From contig NZ_CP024985.1 of NCBI RefSeq assembly GCF_002803845.1, forward strand, positions 5,405,501 through 5,469,500: 64,000 nt of DNA. The letters are read 5' to 3'. The translations under genes and the position numbers were made by a program. This DNA comes from Streptomyces lavendulae subsp. lavendulae (GTDB taxonomy: Bacteria > Actinomycetota > Actinomycetes > Streptomycetales > Streptomycetaceae). Numbering within the stretch: position 1 is the stretch's first letter; each line of letters begins with the position of its first letter. Positions 35,639 through 43,543 of this stretch are shown here, in pieces. Below the pieces are notes generated by a model. That model searched no databases. It was not told where the DNA came from and saw nothing but the letters and a program-made list of their open reading frames with translations.

Positions 35639-38470
35639 TCACACCCACGTCCGGGGTCGGAAACGGTTTGCCCGCTCCACCAGTTCGATCCTCTCCTCGC
35701 CCCGCTGCGCCAGCCGGGCGAGGACGCGGTAAGAGCGCTCCAGGCCGAAGCGCAGCCCCCGCTCGTCCAGTTGACTGCCGAGCAACGAGGTCCGGCCGGG
35801 GTCGGCACCCCGGCTACCCGACAGTACCCAGTCCAGGGCCGAGCCCAGAACCTCCGTCGCCAGCCGCTCGTACCGCTCCGGATCCAGCCCGAACCGGCGC
35901 AGCGCCTCCACCTGGCCGGACGCCGCCAACAGGTCGGCCAGCAGGGCCTCCTGAGGGGACCGGTCGCGCAGGCGTGCCCGTACGGCCGCCACCCGTGCGG
36001 CCGTGTAGTGGATCGAGGCCTCCGGCACGGACTCCAGGGTGAGCACCGCCGCCTCCCGGTCACCGGCGGCCAGTTGGACCCGGGCCAGGCCGAAGGCGGC
36101 GCTGACGAACCCCGGGTCGGTGATCCAGACCAGCCTGTAGTACTCGGCGGCATTGTCCAGTTGCCCCAGCACCTCCGCGCACAGCCCGAGGGCCAGCTTC
36201 GGGGCGGGCTCGCCGGGGAAGGCGTCGTAGATGGCGTCGAAGGACAGGGCCGCTATCTCGTCGTCGCCGGTGGCCAGCGAGGCGATCCCGCGGGCCCACA
36301 CCACCCGCCAGTCGTCCGGATGCCGTTCCTCCAGCTCGGTCAGGGCCTCCCCGGCGACGGCCAGTTCGCCCAGTTCGAGCCGGGCGCGCAGCTCCCGCAG
36401 CCGCAGCTCGGCGGAGTCGGCCGGGGCCGAGCCGAGGGCGCCCAGCAGGTCGGCCGGGGCGGAGGCGAGGAGTCCGGCCAGGAACCCGGCGTTCGGGTCG
36501 GCGGGGTCCACCAGCGGCACCGGCAGGGCCAGCGCGGTGTCGTGCGCGTCGAGCGGGGCGGGCCCGGTCGCCGCCGGGGCCGCCACCGGGGCCCCGGCTC
36601 CCGGAGGAACCGCCGCCAGAACCGGAAGCGGAGCCGGAGCCGGAACCGGATCGGGCCCCGGCGCCGCGCTCCCGCGGCGGGGCGCGGGCACCCCGGCGCC
36701 CGCGATGTGCGTGGCGGAGGTACCGAGCGCGGGCACGCTCCCGGCCCCGGACCCGGCCCCGGGCCCGGCCCCCGCCCCGGCCCCCGTCACCGGAGCGGGC
36801 ACGGAAACCCCGGCCCCGGACGGCTCCGGCACTCCCGCGCCGGCCGCCCCCGGCTCCCCGGCCGGAGCCGGAGGCGGAAGCGGAGCCGGACCGGGAACCG
36901 GCGCCACCGATCGGCGCCGGCGCCCCCACACCCCGCGCGGGACCTCCCGCACCCCCAGCCGGGACACCTCCGCCCCCGCCACGTCCGCGTACAAGCGGGT
37001 GTCGGGAACCCGCAGTTCCGGCCCGAACAGGGTCGACGGCTGCGGCCGCGGCCGTCCCGTCTGGAGCGCGACCACCTCCCGCAGCACGCCCGTCAGCTGG
37101 TCCGCCATCTCCTGCGCGGAGGCGAACCGCCGCCCCGGATCCGGGTCGGTCGCCCGTACGAGCAGCCGGTAGAACGACTCGTACCGGCCGAAGACCTCGA
37201 TGTGCTCCGGATCCGGCAGCGAGTCCACGAACACGTTCGTGTAGCCCTGGAAGTCGAAGGTCAGCACCGCCAGGGTGCGCGCCACCGTGTACAGGTCCGA
37301 GGCCACCGAGGGCCCCAGCTCCGCCACCTCGGGCGCCTGGTAGCCCACGGTGCCGTAGATCGCCGACTCGTCGTCGTCCATCCGCCGGACCGCGCCCATG
37401 TCGATCAGCTTCAGCTGGTCCTGCTGCTGGATGGCGTTGTCGACCTTGAAGTCGCAGTACAGCAGGTTCCTGCTGTGCAGGTGGCCGAGGGCCTCCAGGG
37501 CCTCGATCCCGTACGCGCAGGCCTGTTCCACCGGCAGCGGGTCCCGCCGCCCGTCCGGCCGGCGCCGCTCGTTCGCGATCTCCTTCAGCGACTTGCCGCC
37601 CACGTACTCCATGACGATGTACCCGTCGAGCGAACCCGTCCGCTGGTCCAGGTGCTCCACGAAGTTGTAGATCCGCACGATGTTGGAGTGCTCGATCTCC
37701 GCCAGGAAGCGCCGTTCGGAGATCGCCGCCTCCATCGCGTCCTGGTCGCCCGTGTCCAGCAGGCCCTTGAGGACCACCCACCGGTTCGAGACCGCCCGGT
37801 CCACCGCCAGGTAGACCCAGCCCAGGCCGCCGTGCGCCAGACAGCCCGCCACCTCGTACTGGCCGTGCACCACGTCACCGGCGCGCAGCTTCGGCACGAA
37901 GGAGTACGGGTGTCCGCACTTGGTGCAGAACCCCTCCGTCCGGCCCGGCCGGTCGCCCCGCGCCCGGCCCACCGGCGCCCCGCAGTCCGAACGCGAACAG
38001 AACCGCTTGCGCTCGGGCACCTCCGGGTTCTCCAGCACCGCCGCCGAAGGATCCGGACGCGGCACCTCCGGCATGGTGACCAGCCCGGCACCCAGCCTGC
38101 TGCGCCCCGACGAGGGGGCGGCGGAACCCGAACTGCGCACCGACACCGAACGGGTGGACGCGGCACCCGGCAGGGACCGCGAGAGCCGGCCCGACACCGA
38201 CCGGCGCGAGGACGAGGAACGCGAGGACCGCGAGGAGCGCGCCGACGCCGAGGAGCGGCCCGAACCGCGCGAGCCCGCCGACCCCCGGGAATCCCCGTGC
38301 CGGGCGGCGCTCGTCATCCCCGTCGGCGGCGACACCAGCTCCTCCGCGCCCGCCGCGACCGAGCCGACCGGCGCGAGCCCGCAGGTGTCGCAGTAGACCT
38401 CCCCGCCGCCCATGTCCTCGTACGTCCCCGGGCAGCCGGGACGCCCGCACGGCGTTCCGATCAGGCTCAC
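35639..38470 (-). CDS. pknG: PknG-like Ser/Thr protein kinase
   Basis: A 943-residue soluble kinase with PknG architecture. A zinc ribbon (Cys8, 13, 27, 30), a Ser/Arg-rich stretch (about 60-125), and a rubredoxin-like site (Cys158, 163, 182, 185) come first. The kinase domain has a Gly-rich loop near 212, Lys235, YCDFKVDN (catalytic Asp340 in place of HRD) and DMG (Asp357, for DFG). A Pro/Ala/Gly linker (about 450-620) and TPR-like helical repeats (about 640-930) complete it. Mycobacterial PknG is about 750 residues with the same order. GTG 38470 overlaps the previous stop (GTGA). Confidence 0.9.
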   Translation of the reverse strand: MSLIGTPCGRPGCPGTYEDMGGGEVYCDTCGLAPVGSVAAGAEELVSPPTGMTSAARHGDSRGSAGSRGSGRSSASARSSRSSRSSSSRRSVSGRLSRSLPGAASTRSVSVRSSGSAAPSSGRSRLGAGLVTMPEVPRPDPSAAVLENPEVPERKRFCSRSDCGAPVGRARGDRPGRTEGFCTKCGHPYSFVPKLRAGDVVHGQYEVAGCLAHGGLGWVYLAVDRAVSNRWVVLKGLLDTGDQDAMEAAISERRFLAEIEHSNIVRIYNFVEHLDQRTGSLDGYIVMEYVGGKSLKEIANERRRPDGRRDPLPVEQACAYGIEALEALGHLHSRNLLYCDFKVDNAIQQQDQLKLIDMGAVRRMDDDESAIYGTVGYQAPEVAELGPSVASDLYTVARTLAVLTFDFQGYTNVFVDSLPDPEHIEVFGRYESFYRLLVRATDPDPGRRFASAQEMADQLTGVLREVVALQTGRPRPQPSTLFGPELRVPDTRLYADVAGAEVSRLGVREVPRGVWGRRRRSVAPVPGPAPLPPPAPAGEPGAAGAGVPEPSGAGVSVPAPVTGAGAGAGPGAGSGAGSVPALGTSATHIAGAGVPAPRRGSAAPGPDPVPAPAPLPVLAAVPPGAGAPVAAPAATGPAPLDAHDTALALPVPLVDPADPNAGFLAGLLASAPADLLGALGSAPADSAELRLRELRARLELGELAVAGEALTELEERHPDDWRVVWARGIASLATGDDEIAALSFDAIYDAFPGEPAPKLALGLCAEVLGQLDNAAEYYRLVWITDPGFVSAAFGLARVQLAAGDREAAVLTLESVPEASIHYTAARVAAVRARLRDRSPQEALLADLLAASGQVEALRRFGLDPERYERLATEVLGSALDWVLSGSRGADPGRTSLLGSQLDERGLRFGLERSYRVLARLAQRGEERIELVERANRFRPRTWV

Positions 38471-39792
38471 GCGTCCTCCTCCTCCGGCCCGGCGGGCCGG
38501 TGGTCCTCCGGCAGGGGCTGCCGCGGTACCAGTGTCTCGGCCGTCGCCCTCTGGTAGCGCAGGACGGCCTGCTCGGCGGCGCGCAGGTCGCACGGCGCGC
38601 TCCAGAGCATCCGCCGCGCCGCGTCGTAGCGCTCGATCAGCAGCGGGTCCTCCGCCATGCCGTGCCGGGCCACCTTCGCCTTGTACGCGTCCAGCCGGCC
38701 GCGCAGTTCCGCCCGCACCGCCAGCGGCGCCGTCACCGCGGTCAACGATTCGCGGGCCCGGGTGAGTTCCTCGTCGGACCGGTCCTCCAGGGAGTCCAGC
38801 AGCGGCGACAGCCGGTGCCACTGGGACCGCCGCCGGTACTCGGCCGCCGCCGCCAGCTCCTCCTGCAGGGCCGTCGGCGGGCCGCTGACCGCCGGGACCT
38901 CGGACGCCGCGATCTTCGCCAGCACCTCGACCCGCGCCGTCCGCGCCTCCGCCAGGGTCCGGTCGGCCCGCGAGAGCACGTCCCGCACGCCGATCAGCCG
39001 CGCCTCCGCGTCCTGCCGCACGGTCAGCACCGCCTCCACCTCACGGCGTACGTCGTCCAGCGCGCGGGCCGCCCGGTCGTAGCGGCCGGTGTCGGGCCGG
39101 CCCCCGCCGGGGGCGGAACTCCCCGCCGCCGGGATCCAGAACCCCAGCGGGTCCGCGATCACCCGAGCGCGCAGCTCCGCCAGCTCGGCGGTGATCTCCT
39201 CCAGGTCGTCCCCCGAGGGGTGCTCGCCCGGCCGCACCCCGACCGAGTGCGCGAGGGCGCGCGTGCGGTGCAGTTCGGCGCCGAGCAGGTCGATCCGCGC
39301 GGGCAGCGCCGACCACACCGCGTCGGCGGCGACCACCACGTCCAGGGAACCGGCGTACAGCTCGTTCATCCGGGCCACCAGCTCGGCCAGCGAGAACCGC
39401 TCCGCCAGCGCGCTGCCCCCGGCTCCGGCCCCGGCGATCACCACTCCGGGACCGCGCAGCCGCTCGGTCAGCTCGGCCAGGTCCTCCCGGGTGGGCCAGC
39501 GGCGCCGCTCCCGGATCTCCCGGGCGGCGGCCAGCGCCCCGCTGTAGGCGTCGAAGTACGTCCACAGCCGGGTGACCGCCGCGTCGGCGGCGGCCCAGCG
39601 CTCCTCGGTGACCCCGCTCAGCGCGGCGCCCTCCAGCAGCCGGCGTCCGGCGTGGTCCTGGAGTGCGAGCAGCGAGGTCTCCACCGCCTCGTGCTCCGCG
39701 CCCAGCCGGGCCAGCGCCCGGTCGACCTCGTCGCGGTCCATCACGTCCCGCCCCGTCCCCGGTCGGCTCGCGTACGGCCTCGATTCCGCCAC
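38467..39792 (-). CDS. Coiled-coil protein of the pknG operon
   Basis: A 441-residue, mostly alpha-helical, soluble protein. It is rich in Ala, Arg, Glu and Leu, with long runs of heptad-like helices (for example EEITAELAELRARV, RALDDVRREVEAVLTVRQDAEARLIGVRDVLSRADRT), an acidic tail and no membrane segment. No family is recognised. GTG 39792 lies four bases after glnH; ATG 39741, at MDRDEVDRALARLG, is an alternative start. The position between the solute-binding protein and the kinase suggests it links the two, which is inference. Confidence 0.75.
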   Translation of the reverse strand: MAESRPYASRPGTGRDVMDRDEVDRALARLGAEHEAVETSLLALQDHAGRRLLEGAALSGVTEERWAAADAAVTRLWTYFDAYSGALAAAREIRERRRWPTREDLAELTERLRGPGVVIAGAGAGGSALAERFSLAELVARMNELYAGSLDVVVAADAVWSALPARIDLLGAELHRTRALAHSVGVRPGEHPSGDDLEEITAELAELRARVIADPLGFWIPAAGSSAPGGGRPDTGRYDRAARALDDVRREVEAVLTVRQDAEARLIGVRDVLSRADRTLAEARTARVEVLAKIAASEVPAVSGPPTALQEELAAAAEYRRRSQWHRLSPLLDSLEDRSDEELTRARESLTAVTAPLAVRAELRGRLDAYKAKVARHGMAEDPLLIERYDAARRMLWSAPCDLRAAEQAVLRYQRATAETLVPRQPLPEDHRPAGPEEEDA

Positions 39793-39796
39793 CGGC

Positions 39797-40873
39797 TCAG
39801 CCGTTCCGGTACTTGGGCGCGGGCGGCTGGGCCTGGCCCGGCAGCACGTTCTCGAAGTGCTTGCGGTAGGAGACCGCCCAGGGGCTCTGCTCGCCCCCCG
39901 CGCGGTAGTTCTCCAGCACCTTGTTGACCCGGCGCACCAGGTCGGAAGCGTCCTTGTTCATCGCCACCCCGTAGAACTCCCGGGTGAAGGGCGCACCGAC
40001 CAGCTGCACCGACGGGTCCTGCGCCGCCTGGCCGGCGGCCAGGGCGTTGTCCGTGATGATGCCGTCGACCTCGCCCAGCTGCAGCCGCACCAGGCAGTCC
40101 AGCTGGTTGGGCACGGACACGGCCGCCGCACCGTACGACTTGGCCTTGAGCGCCGCCTCCGCCGTGGAACCGGCGGCCGTGCAGATCCGGCGGCCCTGCA
40201 GCGAGGCGTCGTACCCGGTGATGTGCGAACCCTTGGGGGCCAGCACCTGCTGCCCGGCCTCGAAGTAGGCCGTGGAGAAGGCCACGTCCTCCAGCCGCTT
40301 GCAGTTGATCGTCATGGTCCGCACGACCACGTCGACCCGGCCCTCCTGGAGCGCCGGGATGCGCTGGCTGGTGGGGATGGCCCGGTAGATGACCGCGTCC
40401 TCCCGGCCCAGGATGTCCTTGGCTATGGCCTTGACCAGGTCGATGTCGAAGCCGTCGAGGTGGCCGTCGGGGTTGCGGTAGCCCCACTTGAAGCTGTTCT
40501 GGTCCACACCCGCCACCAGCTTGCCCGCCTTGCGGATCCGCTCGATCGTCGGACCGTCCATACCGGACGGGGCCAGGCTGGCCTCCGGGTCCTGGCAGGT
40601 GTCGGCGGGGGCGAAGGGGGCCGCCGCCATCGTGGCCGGCTCCTGGACGGCGTTGCGGTGCGCGGTGCCCGGCGAGGTCCGGGCCAGCGGCAGCAGTACG
40701 GCCGCCGCCGTCACCGCGCAGGCGGCGGCCATCGCGCTCACCCCGCCCCAGCCGCGCAGCCGGCGCACGGCCCGCCGCGGCCGGGCCGCCTCGGCCGCGG
40801 CGGGCGCCCCGGCCGTCGCTGCGGCCGGGGCCGACGCCGCCTGGTGCCCCGCTCGTGTCCGCCGTATCCGCAT
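39797..40873 (-). CDS. glnH: Amino-acid-binding protein GlnH-like, membrane-anchored
   Basis: A 358-residue periplasmic-binding-protein-like domain of the polar amino-acid (SBP3) family: GKLVAGVDQNSFKWGYRNPDGHLDGFDIDLVKAIAKD (about 118-154), INCKRLEDVAFSTAYFEAGQQVLA and GEVDGIITDNALAAG. The N-terminus has about 45 Arg/Ala-rich residues, then a membrane segment (about 46-66). No lipobox Cys follows it, unlike mycobacterial GlnH, which is a lipoprotein. ATG 40873 follows AGGTGAG and lies five bases after glnX. It probably senses aspartate or glutamate for the kinase; no transporter permease genes adjoin it. Confidence 0.85.
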   Translation of the reverse strand: MRIRRTRAGHQAASAPAAATAGAPAAAEAARPRRAVRRLRGWGGVSAMAAACAVTAAAVLLPLARTSPGTAHRNAVQEPATMAAAPFAPADTCQDPEASLAPSGMDGPTIERIRKAGKLVAGVDQNSFKWGYRNPDGHLDGFDIDLVKAIAKDILGREDAVIYRAIPTSQRIPALQEGRVDVVVRTMTINCKRLEDVAFSTAYFEAGQQVLAPKGSHITGYDASLQGRRICTAAGSTAEAALKAKSYGAAAVSVPNQLDCLVRLQLGEVDGIITDNALAAGQAAQDPSVQLVGAPFTREFYGVAMNKDASDLVRRVNKVLENYRAGGEQSPWAVSYRKHFENVLPGQAQPPAPKYRNG

Positions 40874-40878
40874 CGATC

Positions 40879-42291
40879 TCACCTGTACTCCGAAAGCCTG
40901 CGACCGATGCCGAGGAGGGCGGCGGCCGCACCGACGGCCGCGAGCGCCGCCGAGCCCGTGACCAGCCCGCCCAGTGCGCCGAGCCCGCCCCGGGCGGCCC
41001 GGGTGAACTGGTTCTGCTCGTGGGCCACGGCCCGTTCCAGGGAGGCGTCCACCGTGTCGAACGAGGCCCCGCTGCTGTCCGGGTGCCGTTCGTCCCCGAT
41101 GACCTGCGGAAGGGCGAGCTCGTAGTCGCCCTTCATGTCCGATTCCCGGGCCGCCGCGTGCCGCTGCTTCCACTGCGCCACACCCGCCACGGCCTGCGAG
41201 ACGGGCTCGCGGCCGCTCGTGTCGTCGGCCAGGCGCAGGGCCCGCGCCAGGCCCTCGTCGAGCTGCTTCATGTTCTTCTCGTAGTCCACGTCGTACTTGT
41301 CGGACTTCTTGTCCGCGGCCAGTACGGCGCCCCGCGCGATCAGCGTCAGGTTCTCGTTGGCCCGCGCCTGGAGCGAGGCGATCCGCGCGTCGTTGAGCAC
41401 CTTCAGCGACTCCTGGCCGCCCGTCCGGGCCTCGCTCAGCCCCGACCGGGCGAACGTCTGGCCGACCGTCAGCCACAGCAGCACGATCGCGGCGGCGGCC
41501 GTCGCGGCGAGCAGCCCGTGGTTGAAGACCCTGTGGGTGCGCAGGTAGTTGCGGCGCTGGGCCCACACCAGGGCGGCCAGCGCCAGCACTCCCGCACCGG
41601 TCGAGGCCAGGGGCCAGGCGCGGGCCTCGTCGTAGTCCGTGTAGAGCCGGCCGGTCTCCGCCTCGTACAGGCGCTGCGCGGCGGGCAGCAGGACCGTGCT
41701 CATCTGCTCGTTGGCGTAGCGCAGGTAGGCGCCGCCGAGCGGCAGGCCCTGCCGGTTGGTCGCGCGGGCCTGCTCGATCAGGCCCGTGTAGCGGGGCAGC
41801 TGCTCGCCGAGGAGGGCGATCTCCTTGCGCGAGTCTCCCCCGGCCCCGGTGTTCGCGGCGGCGCTCACCAGCAGCCGCGAGGCGTTGGCGATGTCCTTCT
41901 CGTAGCGCAGGCGCACGTCGCGGGGCTCCTGGGCGCCCGCCAGGAAGCCGCTGGAGGAGGCCGTGTCGGCATCCGCGAGGGAGCGGTAGATGCTCGCCGC
42001 GTCCGCGCTCAGCGGCTGGCTGCGGCCCACCACGTCGTCCGCGGCGGTGACCCGGCCGGAGACCTCCCACACCGCGACCGCGCCGAACAGGACGACCAGC
42101 GCGGCCAGCGCCGCGCCGATGATCCGCAGCCGGCCCGGCTCGGTCGTGGCCGCGGCGCGCAGCCGCTCGACGCCCTCCGCCCAGGCGGTGCTCCGCCCCG
42201 GCGGCCCGGACGCCCCCGACGGCGCGGGCGCTCCCGCGTCCGGCCCGGAGGCGGCGCTCCCGGGCGCGGCCGCGCGTGTCGTGATGGCCAC
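40879..42291 (-). CDS. glnX: GlnX-like four-helix membrane sensor
   Basis: A 470-residue membrane protein with four predicted membrane segments (about 55-75, 225-245, 260-280 and 440-460) that place two helical loops outside the cell (roughly 80-220 and 285-435). The layout resembles the mycobacterial GlnX protein that couples extracellular GlnH to PknG. GTG 42291 has GGGGAGG upstream and is preferred to the longer frame (42351). It is the first gene of a seven-gene leftward operon with gaps of only a few bases between most genes. Confidence 0.8.
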   Translation of the reverse strand: MAITTRAAAPGSAASGPDAGAPAPSGASGPPGRSTAWAEGVERLRAAATTEPGRLRIIGAALAALVVLFGAVAVWEVSGRVTAADDVVGRSQPLSADAASIYRSLADADTASSSGFLAGAQEPRDVRLRYEKDIANASRLLVSAAANTGAGGDSRKEIALLGEQLPRYTGLIEQARATNRQGLPLGGAYLRYANEQMSTVLLPAAQRLYEAETGRLYTDYDEARAWPLASTGAGVLALAALVWAQRRNYLRTHRVFNHGLLAATAAAAIVLLWLTVGQTFARSGLSEARTGGQESLKVLNDARIASLQARANENLTLIARGAVLAADKKSDKYDVDYEKNMKQLDEGLARALRLADDTSGREPVSQAVAGVAQWKQRHAAARESDMKGDYELALPQVIGDERHPDSSGASFDTVDASLERAVAHEQNQFTRAARGGLGALGGLVTGSAALAAVGAAAALLGIGRRLSEYR

Positions 42292-42490
42292 CCTGACCTC
42301 CCCCTCGGTCCTCTGCTCCGCAGCAGTATGGCCGTAGTGGCGACCGACCACAGCACCCGGAGCCCGATCTTGGGCGATCCCACGCCCCCGTGCGCCCCCT
42401 TGCCGCCCCCACGGCTCCCCGTCCCCCTTCCCACCTCAATACGCCCCGCCACGCCCCACGGTTCCCGACTCGCCCGCCCGGCGCGCGGGT

Positions 42491-43543
42491 TCACCCGAAG
42501 TGGGCACGGAGCTTCGCGTGGGAGTCGGGTGGGGCGGCGAGGGCGTCGAGGCCGAGGAGGGCGGCGCCCAGGACCGGGGGGGCCGTCACCACCGAGAGGC
42601 GGGCCAGCGGGGCCCGGGCGGCCAGGAGTTCCGCGATCCGGTCGTTCAGCTGCGGGTGCCCGGCCGCGAGGACGCTGCCGCCCAGCAGCACCGGCACCTC
42701 CTCCCGCAGCAGGTCCAGCCGCTCCAGCGCCACCGCGGCCAGCGCCACCACCTCGCCGGCCTGGCGTTCCACGATCGCAGAGGCCACCGGGTCGCCCGCG
42801 GCGGCCACCGCGAACAGCACCGGCACCAGTTCGTGCATCCGCCCGCGGGCGACCGCGCCCAGGTGGAGGGCCTCGATCAGCGCGGCCATCGAGGCCAGCC
42901 CGAAGTGCGCGGGCATGGCCTGCGCGAGCAGGGTGGGGCCGCCGCGTCCGTCCTCGGCGCGCGCCGCCCACCACATGGCGTCCTCCGCCAGGCCGCCCCC
43001 GCCGCCCCAGTCGCCGGAGATCACCCCGAGGGCGGGGAAGCGGGCGGTCCGGCCGTCGGGCAGCATCCCGACGCAGTTGATCCCCGCCCCGCACACCACC
43101 GCGACCCCGCGCGGCAGGTCCGTTCCGGACAGTCCCGCCCGAAGGATCGCGAAGGTGTCGTTGCGCACCTCGGTCCGCGTGCCCCAGCCGCGCGCGCCGA
43201 CCGCGGCGGTGAGCTGCCGTTCCTCCACCGGGAGGTCGGCGTTGGCCAGGCAGGCCGAGACGAGCTCGGCGCAGGGCGCGCCGGGCCGCAGCCCAGCCGC
43301 GGCGGTGGCCTCGTCGACGGCCTGCCCGAGCACGTCCACGGCCGCCTCGATGCCGATCCGGGGCGGCTGGAAGCCCCCCGAGCGCCCGGTGCCGAGGACG
43401 GTGCCGTCGGCGCCGATCAGGGCCACGTCGGTCTTGCTGTTGCCCGCGTCGACGGCGAGGACGGCCGCCGCGGGGCCGCTCGCGCGGGCCGTGCCGGTCG
43501 TGCCGGTCGTGCCGGTCGTGCCGGGCACACCGGTCACGCCCAT
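42491..43543 (-). CDS. csnK: Amino-sugar kinase (BadF/BcrA-type ATPase family)
   Basis: A 350-residue kinase of the ASKHA fold. LAVDAGNSKTDVALIGADG (about 28-46) is the phosphate-1 loop; VVCGAGINCVGM and GVISGDWGGGGGLAEDAMWWAARA are typical of N-acetylglucosamine kinases in this family. The substrate is probably glucosamine or a related monosaccharide released by the upstream glycosidase. The N-terminus contains a GTTGTTGTTGTA repeat. ATG 43543 overlaps the end of csnH by 10 nt. Last gene of the csn-like operon. Confidence 0.82.
   Translation of the reverse strand: MGVTGVPGTTGTTGTTGTARASGPAAAVLAVDAGNSKTDVALIGADGTVLGTGRSGGFQPPRIGIEAAVDVLGQAVDEATAAAGLRPGAPCAELVSACLANADLPVEERQLTAAVGARGWGTRTEVRNDTFAILRAGLSGTDLPRGVAVVCGAGINCVGMLPDGRTARFPALGVISGDWGGGGGLAEDAMWWAARAEDGRGGPTLLAQAMPAHFGLASMAALIEALHLGAVARGRMHELVPVLFAVAAAGDPVASAIVERQAGEVVALAAVALERLDLLREEVPVLLGGSVLAAGHPQLNDRIAELLAARAPLARLSVVTAPPVLGAALLGLDALAAPPDSHAKLRAHFG
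43491..43526 (-). repeat. 9-bp coding repeat in csnK
   Basis: Three exact copies and one near copy of GTGCCGGTC code for GTTGTTGTTG at the kinase N-terminus, ahead of the ATP-binding fold. It looks like a slippage-prone tract of multiples of three, so copy-number change would not break the frame. Confidence 0.75.

Noticed and set aside
34229..38557. Very long open frame (over 1400 codons) on the plus strand opposite pknG and PP2C.
   Set aside because: Antisense frames stay open in high-GC DNA. Its translation is low-complexity Arg/Gly/Pro and matches no domain, while the minus strand encodes clear kinase and phosphatase motifs.
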